From a virus, in the IMG/VR virus record IMGVR_UViG_3300030333_003802, positions 1-30,147 of that record: a stretch of DNA of 30,147 nt. The stretch is one strand, 5' to 3'. Both the position numbers and the translations under genes were made by a program. Under the pieces are notes generated by a model, which worked only from the letters and a program-made list of their open reading frames with translations, did not search any database and was not told where the DNA came from. Shown here piece after piece: positions 7,966 through 16,217 of the stretch; position 1 is the stretch's first letter, and every line of letters starts with the position of its first letter.

Positions 7966-9339
7966 TTAGATTCCCTCCACGTTATATAAAGCGTGAGATT
8001 CTGGTAATGTGATTTCAAGACCTGCTTCTGTAAGAATCATATCTTTTCTCAAATCTTCGTCTGACGCCTGAACGTTAGTCATAATTTGAGTATCACGATT
8101 TAAACCATTACCTACTAACGGTCTGTATGCTAATTTGCTCATATCAGCCATTAACATAAATCCGCTCGCAATACCTCTAAATAGAGGTTCTTTAACTAAG
8201 TATAGTGACCCGTGAACAGTGTTAATTTCCATTAGTCTATGACCAAAAGAACCAGCTACGTCATCATTTAATCTAAATGGAGAATACTGATATCCCATTG
8301 AATTATCAAGGAAATTAGAGTTACCCATTTTGTTAAAGTATGAAATAACAGGTAAAGAAGCAAGACATAGTCTTTCGCTTGAACCGCCTCTAGCAGGGTC
8401 AAAGATTACTTCCATATCTGATAATAGTCTGTCATATGTTAACTCTGATGTAGCTAATGTTCTGTTATAAGCTTTTCCAGAAGAATAGCTTAAAGCTGCA
8501 TCTGCATCACTAGGGCTAACGTTTTTAACAATGTTACCAACAAGACCTTCAGTGTACTGAATGCCATCGTTGGTTCGTGCTTTTTGACCAAAGAGCATAG
8601 CTCTTTCAATGTCAACTTTGTGTTCACGTAGTTTTTGAGCCCAAATTCTATCGAACTCGTTTGAATAGCCACGATGTCTTGTAGCTATTGCTGTGTTTGT
8701 CATCTCACAAGCTGTTTTAAAGATTTGAGTGTACCCAAAATTATCATCTAGTGTATCTGAGAAAGTGTCAGGTGAACCTGTTCCTTCTGCATATGATGTA
8801 CCAACTATTTGACATTTTGAATTGTTAGGTATTGTTGCATACCCGTCTACACCTGAATTTGATAGGTCAATTACTTTACCTGTAAATGAGGTAGAAGCAC
8901 TTCCTACTACTGGTGCTGACTCAACTCTAACCAAGACCTGTGAATAACCGTCGTCATTTGCGTCATTAGTTCTGACTGCAAATACCATTCCTTTTACAAG
9001 GAAGCCAATTGCTGTACCGCTATCAACATCAACTGTGAAGTCGTGTGATTCGTTAGCAGCAACAGCACTACCACCGTTTACGGCTGCAGCTGTATCAAAA
9101 GTTCTTGAAGTCCAATTAGTAACAGTTCTGTTTTCTAAAAAACGGAAAATGTTATCATCTGTTGGTACTTTAGCAACTTTAGATAAGTAGACGAAAAAAG
9201 GTGATTCCTCTGGCATAAGTTCTGCAACTCTATCAGAGAAATCATACAGCTTTCTTTGGTCTGGAGCTGTTCCGTAACCTGCGCTAGTTGAAGCTGCGGT
9301 TATATCTGACGCTTTTAGTATATTTTGATTATACGCCAT
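7966..9339 (-). CDS. Major capsid protein
   Basis: A 457-residue product starting at ATG 9339 (AGGAG ten bases upstream). It follows the scaffold-like gene directly, as in portal-scaffold-capsid operons. The N-terminal region has a 'LYDFSDRVAELMPEESPFFV' segment, then long mixed alpha/beta sequence with an RHRGYSNEFDRIWAQKLREH helix and a C-terminal domain rich in NxxSxF and Tyr/Leu motifs; this pattern resembles SU10-like or other HK97-fold capsid proteins. The assignment rests on length, gene order and general character, since capsid proteins diverge strongly. It would assemble into the icosahedral shell around the scaffold. Confidence 0.8.
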   Translation of the reverse strand: MAYNQNILKASDITAASTSAGYGTAPDQRKLYDFSDRVAELMPEESPFFVYLSKVAKVPTDDNIFRFLENRTVTNWTSRTFDTAAAVNGGSAVAANESHDFTVDVDSGTAIGFLVKGMVFAVRTNDANDDGYSQVLVRVESAPVVGSASTSFTGKVIDLSNSGVDGYATIPNNSKCQIVGTSYAEGTGSPDTFSDTLDDNFGYTQIFKTACEMTNTAIATRHRGYSNEFDRIWAQKLREHKVDIERAMLFGQKARTNDGIQYTEGLVGNIVKNVSPSDADAALSYSSGKAYNRTLATSELTYDRLLSDMEVIFDPARGGSSERLCLASLPVISYFNKMGNSNFLDNSMGYQYSPFRLNDDVAGSFGHRLMEINTVHGSLYLVKEPLFRGIASGFMLMADMSKLAYRPLVGNGLNRDTQIMTNVQASDEDLRKDMILTEAGLEITLPESHALYNVEGI

Positions 9340-9361
9340 TTGTTTTAGTCTCCTAAGTTAT

Positions 9362-10120
9362 TTATTTCTTAGCTAAACGACCAAAACTTCCTGCTTGAAC
9401 TATTCTATCCCAAGCCTGGTCTCTTTCAGACTTCTGAGGCTGGTCGCCTCCCTGAAGAACACCTGCTGGTTTGGGAACTGATTTAGCGGCTTGTACAGCT
9501 TTTCTGTTTTCATTTGGTTTTGTACTTACTCCTCTGCTTTCTTTCCAAACATTTATTAATGTTTCTATAGGAAGGTTAGCTTTTGGCGTAGTTGCAAAAT
9601 TTAAAAACTCTTGAGCTTCACTTTTTGACATATCGTGGTCAGCAACTAATTCGTTTTGTAAATTGTTCATAGCCATTTCATTTTGCAGTTTAGCTAATTC
9701 GTTATCTACTGTTTCGTGTACAAGCCTTTTTTCTTGACTTACTCTAAATTTGTAAGATTCAGATTCTGGCTTGTAATAAGCATCCCAAGGGTCAAAGGTT
9801 TCTGGAACTTCCATATTACCTTCTGAACTAGATTTTCCTGCAAGGTTCTCTTCTATCATATCAACTATTTCAGGTTTTTGATTTAACACATCTCTTAATT
9901 GCATCAAGTCTTGAGACTGTTGCGATAATGTATCGTGCTCTACAACCTTTTTGTCATACATAGATTGAAACTTTTTAGCTTCCGCTTCCCAATCAACTGC
10001 CACCTCAGATGGTTCTACACCTTCTGGTTCGTTAGCTTCCGCTGAAATAGTTTCCTCTGTTCCAGTTGATGCTACTATTGGGTCTTGTTCTACAACCTGT
10101 TCTTGTTCTTTGTTTGCCAT
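9362..10120 (-). CDS. Capsid assembly scaffolding protein
   Basis: The 252-residue product starts at ATG 10120 with AAGGAG seven bases upstream. It is very acidic in the N-terminal third (Glu/Asp/Gln-rich), helical in the middle with predicted coiled coil (AEAKKFQSMYDKKVVEHDTL), and becomes basic near the end (KPNENRKAVQAAKS). That charge polarity and the position between portal and major capsid are typical of phage scaffolds, which guide shell assembly and leave before packaging. No protease motif is apparent. Confidence 0.8.
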   Translation of the reverse strand: MANKEQEQVVEQDPIVASTGTEETISAEANEPEGVEPSEVAVDWEAEAKKFQSMYDKKVVEHDTLSQQSQDLMQLRDVLNQKPEIVDMIEENLAGKSSSEGNMEVPETFDPWDAYYKPESESYKFRVSQEKRLVHETVDNELAKLQNEMAMNNLQNELVADHDMSKSEAQEFLNFATTPKANLPIETLINVWKESRGVSTKPNENRKAVQAAKSVPKPAGVLQGGDQPQKSERDQAWDRIVQAGSFGRLAKK

Positions 10121-10146
10121 TGTTTTCTCCTTCCGCGATTTAGTTA

Positions 10147-12156
10147 TTACTCGGAACCGCGTTTTTCTTTTTCTTTGTTTTCTTTATCTAACGAATCAGA
10201 CATTTGGTCTACCATATTTTCTAGTGCCATTACCTTTTCTTTTTCTTTAACTTTAGTAGAAGAAATTACATCGTTAAGTCGAGTTTTAAATTTCTCAACT
10301 TCAGTTCTCTTACGAGCACTGACTGATTCTCTTTCAGCTGTTTGTAAGTCTCCACCAAGTTTCTTTACTTGATTTTCAAGCTGTGCAATGTACTGTTGCA
10401 TTTGTGCCATTTGTCCTTTTCGTTGAAGAACACCTTCTTTGTCGAAGATTTCGCTTTTCTTCAAAACCTCAACATCATCTACCAGACCTAACTTGTAAGC
10501 GTCAAGGTACATATTATATTCTGCCACCTTATTGCTTGGTAATGTTGAACCTGATATTATTCTAACGTCGTGTTGACCTATTGACAAATCATTATCAATA
10601 GAAACAATTTCGTTGGTTTTATCATCATACAATCTCATATTAACTGTAAATTCAGTTAAATCGTTATTTGGTTGTACAATTCTAAAAGTTTTTTGGAATT
10701 TATAATGCTCTTTAGCTAAGTTATATATTACCTGCCCTACTTGCGCAAGAGAAGATTCAATGTCTCTTAACTTAGATTTTCCTCTAGACTCTCCCATTTC
10801 AGATAAAAGCATTGTTCCTCTTACTGACTCTGGAGCCTGGTCTTTAAATCCCTGTAATAATTCTGGAATACCAAAATTTAAATCTATATATTTTTCCACT
10901 CTATCTATTAAATAATAAAACTCGCTTGTTAAAGGAGCTGGCTGTGGAAAATGCGGGTCACCAAATTCTGGGTTATATTCAATAACCGCATTTGGATTTG
11001 CCCAATCTTTTTCTAACTGACTAACACTGTCAACACTTCCCTCAGGAACTAATAATTTTAATCCTGCTGCAGATTGAGCGTGTGACAAGGTCAAAGAGAA
11101 TAACTTATTTAAAAGTCTTTGAGAGTCTTTAACCTTGTTCACATCTGACTTTGGATAGGGAGTGTTTGTCCAAATGTTTGCGAAAGGAACAATTGGATAT
11201 ATATCAGTATTAAGAACACGCTCAAATAATAAAGTATCACCAATGCTAGAACATTGCATAATTCTTGTTTGTAAAACTTCCTCTACCTCTATAGCTCCGC
11301 TTTCTATAGCTTGAATGTTTTGCTCTTCTTGTATAACGTTAGCATAAATTTCAGCATTAATAATTTTTTCCGTTCCTTGAACAGTGTTAAATAGTCTGTA
11401 ATAAGGAACTTTTGTTTTGTAAAATCTGTCTAATATTTGATATTTTTTATGTTCGTTATAATCTAAATCTTTAGCTTCTGCTGGAGTATATATATTTTGA
11501 GAATTTTTTACTGAAGCAGTAGGATAGTCTTCTCCATATAAAGAATTGTCTCCTACAGCAATATCGTCAATAACATCTTCAAGCTCTGGATATAAATCTA
11601 AAACCTGATTTTTTGTTAAAAAGGTTGAAAGAATTATTCCAGAAGCATCTGTAAAAAATCTATCTCTGGAAGCAGGGTCTACATAAACACGAAAAGGGTC
11701 TACGTTTATATATTTTATTTCTCCTCTTCCAAAATCAGCTTCTGGGTCCATATAAACATACATATACCCTAAGCCTGTAGTAGCATAATCGTGAACAGTT
11801 TGTTTAAAAACAACATCTCCTTTTGAAATATCCCAAACATATTCTAATATAGTCTTCCAAACATTTGAAAGTTTATTATCAGAGTCTTCTCTTCCAATAG
11901 CAGTAAACCTTGCAGGCTGTGCTGTTAAAAGAGATTTAAGTTTATCTACTGCTGCATATATTCTATCTATAACAAAATCAGCTTGCCCAACTGATTGTAA
12001 CGCACTAGATTCATCTGATGTATAATGATTTCCTAAAACAAAATCTACCGCGTTTCTAGCTTCAGCGTCCCATCCTTGTCTTGCGTCGCTCCATCTTCTA
12101 AAAAGTTCTTTAGATATCTGCGGTTTTGATTTGTTGTTATCGTCGTAATTTGCCAT
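10147..12156 (-). CDS. Portal protein (head-tail connector)
   Basis: A 669-residue product from ATG 12156 (GGGAG upstream). It sits between TerL and the scaffold gene and has the length of P22/T7-type podovirus portals. Visible hallmarks include the N-terminal 'WSDARQGWDAEARNAVDFVLGNHYT' type helix, 'VDKLKSLLTAQPARFTA', and 'NVDPFRVYVDPASRD', where a portal wing domain usually reads DP..VYxDP. The C-terminal 100 residues are a Lys/Glu/Gln coiled coil, matching a portal barrel or tail. It would form the dodecameric channel at one capsid vertex that docks the terminase. Confidence 0.88.
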   Translation of the reverse strand: MANYDDNNKSKPQISKELFRRWSDARQGWDAEARNAVDFVLGNHYTSDESSALQSVGQADFVIDRIYAAVDKLKSLLTAQPARFTAIGREDSDNKLSNVWKTILEYVWDISKGDVVFKQTVHDYATTGLGYMYVYMDPEADFGRGEIKYINVDPFRVYVDPASRDRFFTDASGIILSTFLTKNQVLDLYPELEDVIDDIAVGDNSLYGEDYPTASVKNSQNIYTPAEAKDLDYNEHKKYQILDRFYKTKVPYYRLFNTVQGTEKIINAEIYANVIQEEQNIQAIESGAIEVEEVLQTRIMQCSSIGDTLLFERVLNTDIYPIVPFANIWTNTPYPKSDVNKVKDSQRLLNKLFSLTLSHAQSAAGLKLLVPEGSVDSVSQLEKDWANPNAVIEYNPEFGDPHFPQPAPLTSEFYYLIDRVEKYIDLNFGIPELLQGFKDQAPESVRGTMLLSEMGESRGKSKLRDIESSLAQVGQVIYNLAKEHYKFQKTFRIVQPNNDLTEFTVNMRLYDDKTNEIVSIDNDLSIGQHDVRIISGSTLPSNKVAEYNMYLDAYKLGLVDDVEVLKKSEIFDKEGVLQRKGQMAQMQQYIAQLENQVKKLGGDLQTAERESVSARKRTEVEKFKTRLNDVISSTKVKEKEKVMALENMVDQMSDSLDKENKEKEKRGSE

Positions 12157-12183
12157 ATACTCCCATTGTGATATTTTAAGACA

Positions 12184-12213
12184 AAACTACTAATTTTTCC
12201 CTATTGTTGTCAA
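12184..12213 (-). promoter_or_regulatory. Candidate leftward promoter before the portal gene
   Basis: The 65-base gap between TerL and portal contains a perfect TTGACA on the minus strand (12213-12208) with TAGTTT 18 bases downstream (12189-12184), a weak -10. It would add transcription of portal, scaffold and capsid. The -35 is exact, the -10 poor, so this remains tentative. Confidence 0.35.
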
Positions 12214-12221
12214 GATAAAAA

Positions 12222-13811
12222 TTAAGTTTTTTGCCCTGTGACCCAACTAATAGCTTGAGACGCAAAGCTGTCTTGTTTTTTACTTATTCTTTCTTCCAGA
12301 GATTCTCGTTCTATAGCAGAGCTTCTAGGAGGTTTTGCAGTTGTTACAGAATACCATAAACCATCTAGTAAGTCGTCGTTTCTACCTTTTGGAAATTCAA
12401 ACATTTCATCTACAAGATTCTCGTGTTCTTTCTTAATATATAATTTTCTTTGATTTACTATAGGACATAACAGTGCTTCTATCCTATCTTCTTTTTTAAT
12501 CCCACCAGGAGGTCTTACTCCTAAAGCCAAACCAGGAGCCATTTTTCTATCTCTTCCTATTAATTTATTAACATAGTCTTTTACAATTCCTTGAGCTCCT
12601 ACCTTTTCTATATTAACTCTTCTAACTGGTTGATATTTTTTAGCATATTCAAATATTCTTTGAGGCATATCATATAAAGCAGAGTGTTCTCTATAATATT
12701 CTAAGACATAAATATTTCTTTCACTGTCAATTCCTATAACCATTATTACCTGGAAATCGCTTTTCTCGTTAGCTTCATATGCTAAATCTACTCCGATGTA
12801 AATATTTATAGGTATTGCAGATTCATCAATCATTAAATAATTAAAACCATCTCTAGATTCTACGTGACCTCTATAGTAGTTTAATCTATTAATTTTAAAT
12901 TTAGCAGTTTCTAAGTCCCTTGCTTCATTTAAATATTCTTGAGCAAATTTATGAACAAGACCCATATCACTAAATCTAGCTCTAATTTCCTCTAATTTTT
13001 TCTTGCTAAAATAGTTTGGCCAAAGAGGAACTCCGTCTACAATAGCTTTTTTATACATAACAGCCCAAGGAGATTGTCTTCCTTCTTTTTCAGCTGAAAC
13101 CCATCCATCATATACTCCTTGTAAAAAAGAGTCATAATGAACTATAGTTCCAATTAACCAAATAGAACCTTCTTGGTCTTTTGAGTTTTCTAAAGCTGGC
13201 TCTACTGTAGACATTACCCATTCTTTAATTTCTCTTCTTCTTTCTGGCGTTTTTGTATTTAGCTCAGATTCAAAGTCATCAAGAATAATATTTGTATATC
13301 TTAGTCCTAATTGTGAACGACCACGAAGCCTTTGAGATGTACCTTTTGCAATTACCCTATCTCCTCTTGCTGTTGTAAATTCTTTTTCAGTCCATTTAGT
13401 ACCTTTTAAATCTCCAAAGTAATAATTTAAAGCAGGGTTTATGTCAATATGGTTTTGAATATATTTGATGTGGTCAATAGCTTGAGACTGTTCTTCTGAT
13501 ACCCAAGCAATAAATTCTTTTTTATCAGGAGGATTAAAATACAGTTTATATAACAGTGCTGTTTTAGCTAATGTAGATTTTGCGTGACCACGAGGTAATA
13601 TAATACAAGCCCTTTTTTCATCACCTAACAGCAAATCGCTTAACTCATACTGATAGGGAGCTGGGCTAGATTTCATAAAATCTTCAGGTAAAAACATTTG
13701 CCCAAAAGTTATTATGTCTTTTTTGGCAAGTTCTAATGCTCTCTCTTTTTGAGAAAGGTCTGGAGGAATTATATTAAATTTCTCTGGCTTCTTCTTTGAA
13801 TTCTTTTTCAT
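12222..13811 (-). CDS. terL: Terminase large subunit (packaging ATPase-nuclease)
   Basis: The 529-residue product drives ATP-dependent DNA packaging through the portal and cuts the concatemer. ATPase motifs are clear: Walker A LPRGHAKST (72-80), Walker B NIILDDFE (174-181, Asp178/Asp179), and the coupling motif IGTIVH (220-225). The C-terminal RNase H-like nuclease shows IGVDLAYE (Asp342), and DDLLDGLWYS near 479-488 with Asp483 as an acidic metal ligand. Length matches phage large terminases. The start overlaps the cyclotransferase-like gene by 38 bases and has only a weak ribosome site, so it may be translationally coupled. Confidence 0.95.
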   Translation of the reverse strand: MKKNSKKKPEKFNIIPPDLSQKERALELAKKDIITFGQMFLPEDFMKSSPAPYQYELSDLLLGDEKRACIILPRGHAKSTLAKTALLYKLYFNPPDKKEFIAWVSEEQSQAIDHIKYIQNHIDINPALNYYFGDLKGTKWTEKEFTTARGDRVIAKGTSQRLRGRSQLGLRYTNIILDDFESELNTKTPERRREIKEWVMSTVEPALENSKDQEGSIWLIGTIVHYDSFLQGVYDGWVSAEKEGRQSPWAVMYKKAIVDGVPLWPNYFSKKKLEEIRARFSDMGLVHKFAQEYLNEARDLETAKFKINRLNYYRGHVESRDGFNYLMIDESAIPINIYIGVDLAYEANEKSDFQVIMVIGIDSERNIYVLEYYREHSALYDMPQRIFEYAKKYQPVRRVNIEKVGAQGIVKDYVNKLIGRDRKMAPGLALGVRPPGGIKKEDRIEALLCPIVNQRKLYIKKEHENLVDEMFEFPKGRNDDLLDGLWYSVTTAKPPRSSAIERESLEERISKKQDSFASQAISWVTGQKT

Positions 13812-14181
13812 ATTCTCTGTCCAACATAATTAGTGTTTTTCTAGATAACCAGTTTCCGTCTGGAACTTCTGTAAAAGAATTAGCGCTTTGCCATAATTGA
13901 GGTCCTGCTACATAAACCCAGCATTTTTCTTTAGAATCGTCTGGAAGGTAAACATCTACAGTTGTTCTTATATATAAACCTCCATCGACATTTTCATACA
14001 AATCGTATTCAACTAAATCTTGTTCATCGACATCAACGAGCTCAACAACAGCTCCTTTTCCTTTTGGGTTTTTTATTAAAGCAGGAAAAGACTGTGTTCC
14101 AGGAAAAACTAAGCTAAACCCTTCAACTTTTCCTACTTCAGTTCTTCCTCTTCTAAGAGTACCATATACAGCTAATCGCAT
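13774..14181 (-). CDS. Gamma-glutamylcyclotransferase-like (AIG2/GGCT-fold) protein
   Basis: A 135-residue protein opens with LAVYGTLRRG (residues 3-12), the signature substrate loop of GGCT/AIG2-like folds. It continues with a 'VEYDLYENVDGGLYIRTTV' block (57-75), in which Glu63 matches the catalytic acid of 'LDxyE...Y.R..V'. Family members release 5-oxoproline from gamma-glutamyl amines or peptides. ATG 14181 overlaps the upstream stop (TAATG), and the 3' end overlaps terL by 38 bases, so it is a fixed member of the packaging operon. Its substrate is unknown. The same fold is known to accompany amidoligase/amidotransferase gene sets, and both occur in this phage at 21-23.6 kb. Confidence 0.8.
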   Translation of the reverse strand: MRLAVYGTLRRGRTEVGKVEGFSLVFPGTQSFPALIKNPKGKGAVVELVDVDEQDLVEYDLYENVDGGLYIRTTVDVYLPDDSKEKCWVYVAGPQLWQSANSFTEVPDGNWLSRKTLIMLDREYEKEFKEEAREI

Positions 14182-14408
14182 TATGCATATCCTACTTCCC
14201 TAGGTATTCCCATTTCTATAATACCAAAATCTATAGAATAAATTGTTAAGCAATTAAAACATTTTATTCCAGAACAGTCTTTTTTATGTTTTGACCACAT
14301 ATATACACCTGTTTTTCTTAGGTGACTGTGGCATATATGACATCTTTTATTTTTCGCTATCTCTTTTAACTTCAGCCAATTTTTTGACTTCGGGCTCTTG
14401 AATTGCAT
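14181..14408 (-). CDS. Small zinc-binding protein (CxxC...H..C...CxxC)
   Basis: The 75-residue product starts at ATG 14408, with AGGAG seven bases upstream, and lies 62 bases inside the end of the TerS gene. Metal ligands are C23, C26, H41 (or H27), C45, C50 and C53, arranged as RCHICH...HKKDC....CFNCL. The N-terminus is strongly basic. The spacing is somewhat HNH-like but lacks a clear catalytic HH/N pair, so I do not call it a nuclease. Packaging or nucleic-acid binding is plausible from the neighbours. Confidence 0.7.
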   Translation of the reverse strand: MQFKSPKSKNWLKLKEIAKNKRCHICHSHLRKTGVYMWSKHKKDCSGIKCFNCLTIYSIDFGIIEMGIPREVGYA

Positions 14409-15108
14409 TTAATTGCTCCTTTGTGAATCCCTGGAATAAAGTAACAGACTCTGTCTTCTTTTCAGTGTCCATCATTCCAGATACTTTCATTAATGTATTT
14501 AACGCAGAAAGCTTATCTCTATCACTAGACTCTTTTTTGTCAATAATATTTCTCATTTCTTCTAAAAGATACCTAGGGGTAATTTCAGCTTCTGATAAAT
14601 GTTTATCTATTTCTTCTCTAATCAAACTTCTCATCCTTTCCGTTTTCAATAATAGTTTAGATTCTCTTTCTGCGTATTTTTCATTATTACTAGGAAATGC
14701 TTTCATATAAGCTTCTACTACTTCATCTCCTTTAGCAACATATTTAGCAAAAAGAAATTCAGAATTAGTTGCATTCTTTCTTTCTTTTCTTCTAACCGAC
14801 GGAGATTTACCATCTTTAGAAAATGTATGCATATTAGTTCTCATAGGCCCTTCTAATTTAACATTAGGAGAACATACAAAAGAACCTATTATTGTTCTTA
14901 TAAATGTAGTTTCTTTTTTTCTGTCTGATTTTTTCATTACGCCAAGATGTAAAACTTGACAAACTCTTTCATCATCAGTTAAAATCCAATCATTCTTGTT
15001 TGAATGTCGCCAATTTTCAACCAAACTAACATCAGGGTGGCTATCTCGAAATTCAGCGACATCATCAAACAAATAATGTTTAACTCCATTTACTAAACGG
15101 GTTTCCAT
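14347..15108 (-). CDS. Probable terminase small subunit
   Basis: A 253-residue product. From about residue 115, 'NSEFLFAKYVAKGDEVVEAY' followed by 'LLLKTERMRSLIREEID', the pattern matches the small-terminase type in which a helix-turn-helix is followed by an oligomerising helix pair and a Lys/Glu-rich tail. The first 110 residues form an unusual extra domain (NWRHSNKNDWILTDDERVCQ) that I do not recognise and could bind the packaging site. It lies two genes upstream of terL. Its ribosome site is weak (GAGG 16 bases before ATG 15108). Confidence 0.65.
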   Translation of the reverse strand: METRLVNGVKHYLFDDVAEFRDSHPDVSLVENWRHSNKNDWILTDDERVCQVLHLGVMKKSDRKKETTFIRTIIGSFVCSPNVKLEGPMRTNMHTFSKDGKSPSVRRKERKNATNSEFLFAKYVAKGDEVVEAYMKAFPSNNEKYAERESKLLLKTERMRSLIREEIDKHLSEAEITPRYLLEEMRNIIDKKESSDRDKLSALNTLMKVSGMMDTEKKTESVTLFQGFTKEQLNAIQEPEVKKLAEVKRDSEK

Positions 15109-15116
15109 TAATTTAC

Positions 15117-15374
15117 TTATTTTTCCTCTTTTTCGTCAAGGCTTTTCTTAACATCAAGCTCTCCTACAACAAAAGCAATGTACTTATTTAAAAGCCATCT
15201 TTGTTCAGATACTTGTTGTTCAGCTCTCATCATTGAAGCGGCTATTTCATTAGCCCTCGCATAATTAGCTCTTGCATCAGGACTAAGAGACTCAAGTTCA
15301 AAGCTATATTCTTTTCCATCATAGTTAAGCATAACTTTGTTATCTTTATTCTCTGCTACTTTCTTTTTTGCCAT
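15117..15374 (-). CDS. Hypothetical protein, DUF6447-like
   Basis: The 85-residue product starts at ATG 15374, with AGGAG five bases upstream; an in-frame GTG six bases earlier would overlap that site and is rejected. The segment MLNYDGKEYSFELESLSPDA followed by a long helix with QQVSEQRWLLNKYIAFV resembles small phage proteins of the 'xxDGKEYxxxxLSxEA' type, in which a beta hairpin precedes one helix. The role is unknown. Basic N-terminus and acidic C-terminus. Confidence 0.7.
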   Translation of the reverse strand: MAKKKVAENKDNKVMLNYDGKEYSFELESLSPDARANYARANEIAASMMRAEQQVSEQRWLLNKYIAFVVGELDVKKSLDEKEEK

Positions 15375-15386
15375 TTTCACTCCTCA

Positions 15387-16118
15387 TTATAACGGGTTAA
15401 CTGTAGGTGGAGCATAATACTCCAACTTTCTATGTAAGTCTTCTAATATCTCAACGTCCGCAATATTGTGGTCGTATACATATTTTAATGATTTTTTATC
15501 GCCCCAACGCGCTTTTTGCCAATACTCTGGTTTGATTCTGGTTTTACCATCTATACCAAAGAACTCTGTTGCGGCTTGTAAAGAAGACCTATGTAACTTT
15601 AATTTAGATTTTACCACATAGTAAAGGTCTTTATGAGCTTTTTGTTTGTACATAGGAAAATCAATTCCGTGATACATAGCTCGTGTTCTAATAAAAGGAA
15701 CATCAAATCTAGTTCCGTAATAAGTAAATATAACATCATATTTATTTATTTCTTCAACTAATGATTTAACGATTCTTTTATCTTGCTTGTTAGACATAAT
15801 CTCTTCTCTTTTGATAACATCTCCAGCAACCTTCTTAACACCTCTACCTTTTATACACCAAGACAACATTAAGTCAATATTAGCACTGAATCCTGTAGAT
15901 TCAATATCTAAATAGCCAATACTAATTTCGTGCCCTTTGGTATATCTTACTGGTTTTCTAAATCCTAACGATTCTATTTTTCTAGTCACAGCCTTATATG
16001 TTCTATCAAATCCAGCAATTTGCAGTTCTTGATATAACATAAAAGCTGATTTAGCAGTTTTCTCATATTGATGTAATATGATTATTTCTTCGTCAGTCCA
16101 AAGTTTTGATTTTGCCAT
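15387..16118 (-). CDS. DnaQ/YprB-like DEDD exonuclease with N-terminal HTH
   Basis: A 243-residue protein. Residues 5-55 (LWTDEEIIILHQYEK ... RKIESLGF) look like a SANT/Myb-type helix-turn-helix. The remainder is an RNase H-fold exonuclease. Exo I is DIEST (Asp71, Glu73), Exo II is YYGTRFDVPF (Asp139), and Exo III is YDHNIADVEIL (His217, Asp221). These are the four DEDD metal ligands plus the catalytic His. It would degrade single-stranded or 3' ends. Unusually it sits in the leftward packaging operon, not with the replication genes, so it may act in DNA maturation. Confidence 0.85.
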   Translation of the reverse strand: MAKSKLWTDEEIIILHQYEKTAKSAFMLYQELQIAGFDRTYKAVTRKIESLGFRKPVRYTKGHEISIGYLDIESTGFSANIDLMLSWCIKGRGVKKVAGDVIKREEIMSNKQDKRIVKSLVEEINKYDVIFTYYGTRFDVPFIRTRAMYHGIDFPMYKQKAHKDLYYVVKSKLKLHRSSLQAATEFFGIDGKTRIKPEYWQKARWGDKKSLKYVYDHNIADVEILEDLHRKLEYYAPPTVNPL

Positions 16119-16121
16119 TTT

Positions 16122-16217
16122 TTATTTCCATCCCTTTGAAAAGAATTTTTTCCAACCTCTAGCTACTCTTTCCCAAAAGTTTAGATTCTTTTTAGATTTT
16201 GCTTTCTTTTTTGCCAT
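16122..16217 (-). CDS. 31-residue cationic amphipathic peptide
   Basis: ATG 16217 overlaps the upstream stop (TAATG), and the TAA ends three bases before the exonuclease ATG. The peptide starts MAKKKAKSKKN and continues NFWERVARGWKKFFSKGWK, a segment with aromatic residues recurring every 3-4 positions between lysines, like a membrane-active amphipathic helix. Function unknown; lysis or nucleic-acid binding are both conceivable. Exact packing supports it being real. Confidence 0.6.
   Translation of the reverse strand: MAKKKAKSKKNLNFWERVARGWKKFFSKGWK

Noticed and set aside
14181-14408. HNH endonuclease
   Set aside because: Cysteine spacing is partly similar, but the catalytic His-His/Asn arrangement is not clear; kept only as a zinc-binding protein.
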